Assembly (NCBI GenBank): GCA_036488085.1
Contig: DASXHZ010000023.1
Span: 1-53,889 of the forward strand
Source: DASXHZ01 sp036488085
Lineage (GTDB): Bacteria; Acidobacteriota; Thermoanaerobaculia; Gp7-AA8
Direction of reading: 5' to 3'
DNA: 53,889 bases
Notes under the pieces: model-generated
Databases searched by the model: none
What the model was told of the DNA's origin: nothing
Seen by the model: only the letters and a program-made list of their open reading frames with translations
Part shown: positions 52,036-53,889 of the stretch, one piece after another
Numbering within the stretch: position 1 is the stretch's first letter
How the letters are laid out: each line of letters begins with the position of its first letter
Program-made: the position numbers and the translations under genes

Positions 52036-52245
52036 GCGTACGTCGTACGCCGGCTCGCTTACGTTGTACGCCGGCCCACGTACGTTGTACGCCGGCCCAC
52101 GTACGTCGTACGCCGGCTCGCGTAGGTTGTGCGCCGGCTCGCGCAGGTTGTACGCCGGCCCGCGTACGTCGTGCGCCGGACCGCGTACGTCGTACGCCGA
52201 TCCGCATACGTGGTACGCCGGCCCGCGTACATCGAGCGCCATTAC
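52036..52245. repeat. 21-bp tandem repeat array, ten units
   Basis: Units of GCGTACGTCGTACGCCGGCTC and close variants, the last one degenerate. The unit holds CGTACG and GCCGGC palindromes. It has no spacers, so it is not a CRISPR array. It ends 20 bases from the tRNA-Leu gene. Confidence 0.95.
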
Positions 52246-52265
52246 GCGTGCGTCGGTCGCCAAGT

Positions 52266-52354
52266 TGGTGCCTCGGGCCGGACTCGAACCGGCACGCCGC
52301 TCTCGCGGCAGCGGATTTTAAGTCCGCAGCGTCTACCGATTCCGCCACCGAGGC
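52266..52354 (-). tRNA. tRNA-Leu (anticodon TAA)
   Basis: Read on the minus strand: GCCTCGGTGGCGGAATCGG start, acceptor stem GCCTCGG paired with CCGAGGC, anticodon stem GCGGA-CTTAAAA-TCCGC with anticodon TAA, long variable arm GCCGCGAGAGCGGC region typical of Leu, T-arm GCCGG-TTCGAGT-CCGGC, and an encoded CCA end. Length 89. Confidence 0.96.
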
Positions 52355-52362
52355 ATGCGCGG

Positions 52363-52368
52363 ATCATA
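52363..52368 (-). promoter_or_regulatory. Possible -10 element of tRNA-Leu
   Basis: TATGAT on the minus strand, 8 bases upstream of the tRNA start. No clear -35. Confidence 0.35.
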
Positions 52369-52401
52369 ACGGCATCCTTCGGCGATATCATTCGCCGAGC
52401 A

Positions 52402-53583
52402 ATGGCCACCGACACGATGGAAACGACATTGGGAGCGCCTCTGACGGTGCTCTCCGAAGAAGAACAGATGTTCCAGCAGAGCGTCCGGGAGTTCGCGGTC
52501 GAGCGTATCCGCCCGCTGGTCCACGATATGGACCGCGAGGCGAAAATGTCCCCCGACCTGATCCGCGAGTTCTTCGACCTCGGCGTCATGGGGATCGAAG
52601 TGCCCGACCAGTGGGGCGGCGCCGGCTCGTCGTTCTTCACGGCCGTCATCGTCGTCGAGGAGCTGTCGCACGTCGACGCCTCGTGCGGGGTGCTGGTCGA
52701 CGTCCAGAACACGCTCGTGAACAACATCCTCCTCCGCTGGGGGAACGAGGACCAGAAGTCGAAGTACCTGTCGATGCTCGCCCGCGACACGGTCGGCGCG
52801 TATGCGTTGTCCGAGGCGGGATCGGGATCGGATGCCTTCGCACTGGCGCTGAGGGCGGAAGAGAAGGGCGATCACTGGGTGCTCAACGGCCAGAAGCTGT
52901 GGATCACCAACGCGGCCGAGGCAGGCGTGTTCGTAGTTTTCGCGAATGCGAACCCGGATGCCGGATACAAAGGGATCACGTCGTTCATGATCGAGCGCGA
53001 CTTCCCCGGCTTCACGGTCGGCAAGAAGGAAGACAAGCTCGGGATCCGGGCTTCGTCGACCTGCGAGTTGATCTTCGAGGACTGCCACGTTCCGAAAGAG
53101 AACGTCGTCGGCGAGGTGGGGAAAGGCTACAAGATCGCCATCGAGACGCTGAACGAGGGGCGCATCGGCATCGGCGCGCAGATGATCGGCGTCGCGCGCG
53201 GTGCGCTGGAGCACGCGATCGCGTATGTGAAGGAACGGAAGCAGTTCGGAAGCAGGATCGCCGACTTCCAGGCGGTCCAGTTCCAGATTGCGGACGCGGC
53301 GACGCAGCTCGAAGCGGCGCGCCTGATGGTCTACAACGCGGCGCGGCTGAAGGACGCGAAGAAGCCGTTCGTCCGCGAGGCGGCGATGGCGAAGCTCTTC
53401 TCGTCAGCCGTCTGCGAGAAGGTGACGTCGCTCGCGGTGCAGCTCTTCGGCGGCAACGGCTACACGAAGGAGTACCCGGTCGAGAAGTTCTGGCGCGACT
53501 CGAAGGTCGGACAGATCTACGAGGGGACGTCGAACATGCAGCTCCAGACGATCGCGAAGACGATCCTCACCGAACGGCTGTAG
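52402..53583 (+). CDS. Acyl-CoA dehydrogenase
   Basis: 393 residues. FAD-dependent oxidation of short- or branched-chain acyl-CoA to enoyl-CoA in fatty acid or amino-acid breakdown. Motifs: AYALSEAGSGSDAFAL (FAD region), WITNAAEAGVFVVFANA, KLGIRASSTCELIFEDCHVP, FGSRIADFQAVQFQIAD, VQLFGGNGYTKEYPVEKFWRDSK, and the catalytic Glu in IYEGTSNMQ. The ATG at 52402 is used; the frame stays open upstream through the tRNA and the 21-bp array but is not coding there. Substrate chain length cannot be told. No partner ETF or hydratase genes follow in the window. Confidence 0.95.
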   Translation: MATDTMETTLGAPLTVLSEEEQMFQQSVREFAVERIRPLVHDMDREAKMSPDLIREFFDLGVMGIEVPDQWGGAGSSFFTAVIVVEELSHVDASCGVLVDVQNTLVNNILLRWGNEDQKSKYLSMLARDTVGAYALSEAGSGSDAFALALRAEEKGDHWVLNGQKLWITNAAEAGVFVVFANANPDAGYKGITSFMIERDFPGFTVGKKEDKLGIRASSTCELIFEDCHVPKENVVGEVGKGYKIAIETLNEGRIGIGAQMIGVARGALEHAIAYVKERKQFGSRIADFQAVQFQIADAATQLEAARLMVYNAARLKDAKKPFVREAAMAKLFSSAVCEKVTSLAVQLFGGNGYTKEYPVEKFWRDSKVGQIYEGTSNMQLQTIAKTILTERL

Positions 53584-53655
53584 CGGCGATTTTGGTGGCT
53601 TGCACGCAGACCATCCTCACCTAGCGGCGGCTGCCGCGATTCTTCATAGCTTGCG

Positions 53656-53752
53656 CGGCCCTCATCCGGCGCTTCGCGCCACCTTCTCCCGTAGGGAGAA
53701 GGAGATGATGATCGGACGACGTGGCAGTTAGCCTTGGCCCTCTCCCACCGGA
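53656..53752. repeat. Dispersed palindromic element, second copy, plus partial copy
   Basis: GCGGCCCTCATCCGGCGCTT, then CGCGCCACCTTCTCCCGTAG, then GGAGAAGG. The perfect 9-bp stem is CCTTCTCCC (53682-53690) and GGGAGAAGG (53694-53702) with a GTA loop. GGCCCTCTCCCACCGG at about 53737-53752 is a partial copy. It is of the same family as 19526-19585. Confidence 0.8.
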
Positions 53753-53855
53753 GTTGTGTCCGTCAAGTTCAGCAGATAGGGTTATTCGCCCCCGGTCGGT
53801 TCTCCTCGTCGTTTTGCTCTCTTTTTCTAGCGGCAGGGGCTGTGGGAGCTGTGGC

Positions 53856-53885
53856 AAACGCCGGCGGCTTCTTGCCGGCGTTTCC
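53856..53885. terminator. GC-rich hairpin at the right edge
   Basis: AAACGCCGGC (53856-53865) and GCCGGCGTTT (53874-53883) with an 8-base loop. It is symmetric, so it could terminate either strand; it may belong to a gene beyond the window. Confidence 0.5.
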
Positions 53886-53889
53886 CAAG

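Larger units (their letters stand above)
51474..52265. other. 792-bp stretch without an ordinary gene
   Basis: Contains a putative promoter (51565-51592), a possible transcription unit, a 12-codon ORF with a strong Shine-Dalgarno, a terminator (51912-51945) and a 21-bp tandem array (52036-52245). No protein-coding gene of usual size is supported; long open frames over the array are by-products of the repeat. Confidence 0.6.
53584..53889. other. 306-bp non-coding stretch at the right edge
   Basis: Contains one palindromic element (53656-53705), a partial second copy (53729-53752) and a hairpin at the edge. I see no gene in it. Confidence 0.6.

Noticed and set aside
52036..52245. CRISPR array
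   Set aside because: Units are contiguous with no unique spacers, and there are no cas genes.
52129..52401. Upstream extension of the acyl-CoA dehydrogenase
   Set aside because: The frame passes through the 21-bp array and a tRNA gene; family N-terminus begins at 52402.

Overview
GC-rich, densely packed chromosomal segment with frequent ATGA/TTGA start-stop overlaps and many GTG/TTG starts. The organism is a diderm: LolA, arabinose-5-phosphate isomerase for KDO, a TolC-type channel and several signal-peptide proteins are present. The mix of an S55 (SpoIVB-type) peptidase in a secreted protein, long secreted beta-rich proteins with cohesin- and dockerin-like modules, a Yip1 protein, and many palindromic repeats suggests an Acidobacteriota relative (Thermoanaerobaculia-like). 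That is inference from gene content; no 16S gene is present.

Layout. 41-3440 (minus): ATP-dependent PEP carboxykinase, a secreted protein and a GNAT acetyltransferase. 3526-7597 (plus): DinB-like protein, then KdsD, a small conserved protein, LolA, YajQ and a polyprenyl diphosphate synthase, mostly overlapping. 7594-8577: TPR protein and CoaD. 8574-12039 (minus): peptide ABC transporter permeases and binding protein. 12124-16864 (minus): a VapBC-type toxin-antitoxin pair with a palindromic operator, a secreted S55 peptidase and a propeller protein. 17080-26696 (minus): three coupled genes for secreted proteins, a 2363-residue protein with Ig-like repeats and a C-terminal dockerin, followed by two cohesin-like proteins. 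26822-32307 (minus): OppD, OppF, TolC-like protein, Yip1 protein and a MacB/LolD-type ATPase, closed by a terminator. 32343-32821 (plus): a DUF4258/DUF2283-like pair. 32845-34470 (minus): MurJ. 34493-38620 (plus): FAD oxidoreductase plus squalene/phytoene synthase, a secreted protein, a 54-residue zinc ribbon, uridine kinase and a secreted protein. 38622-40718 (minus): prolyl oligopeptidase lipoprotein. 40831-47264 (plus): promoter, rpsU, hairpin, mutS2, dnaG and rpoD, a macromolecular-synthesis operon with mutS2 inserted. 47334-48011 (plus): secreted protein. 48015-51473 (minus): a cupredoxin-like secreted protein coupled to a membrane Ser/Thr kinase carrying HAMP and degenerate cyclase modules. 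51474-52265: no ordinary gene, but a promoter, a 12-codon ORF, a terminator and a 21-bp tandem array. 52266-52354 (minus): tRNA-Leu(TAA). 52402-53583 (plus): acyl-CoA dehydrogenase.

Two themes stand out. First, the 17080-26696 operon encodes both halves of a possible cohesin-dockerin surface assembly, one with an IPTL-CTERM-like tail. Second, palindromic repeats of different sequence but similar architecture sit at gene borders, and in two cases are translated as the N-terminus of an exported protein. The kinase/cupredoxin pair is the best signalling candidate.
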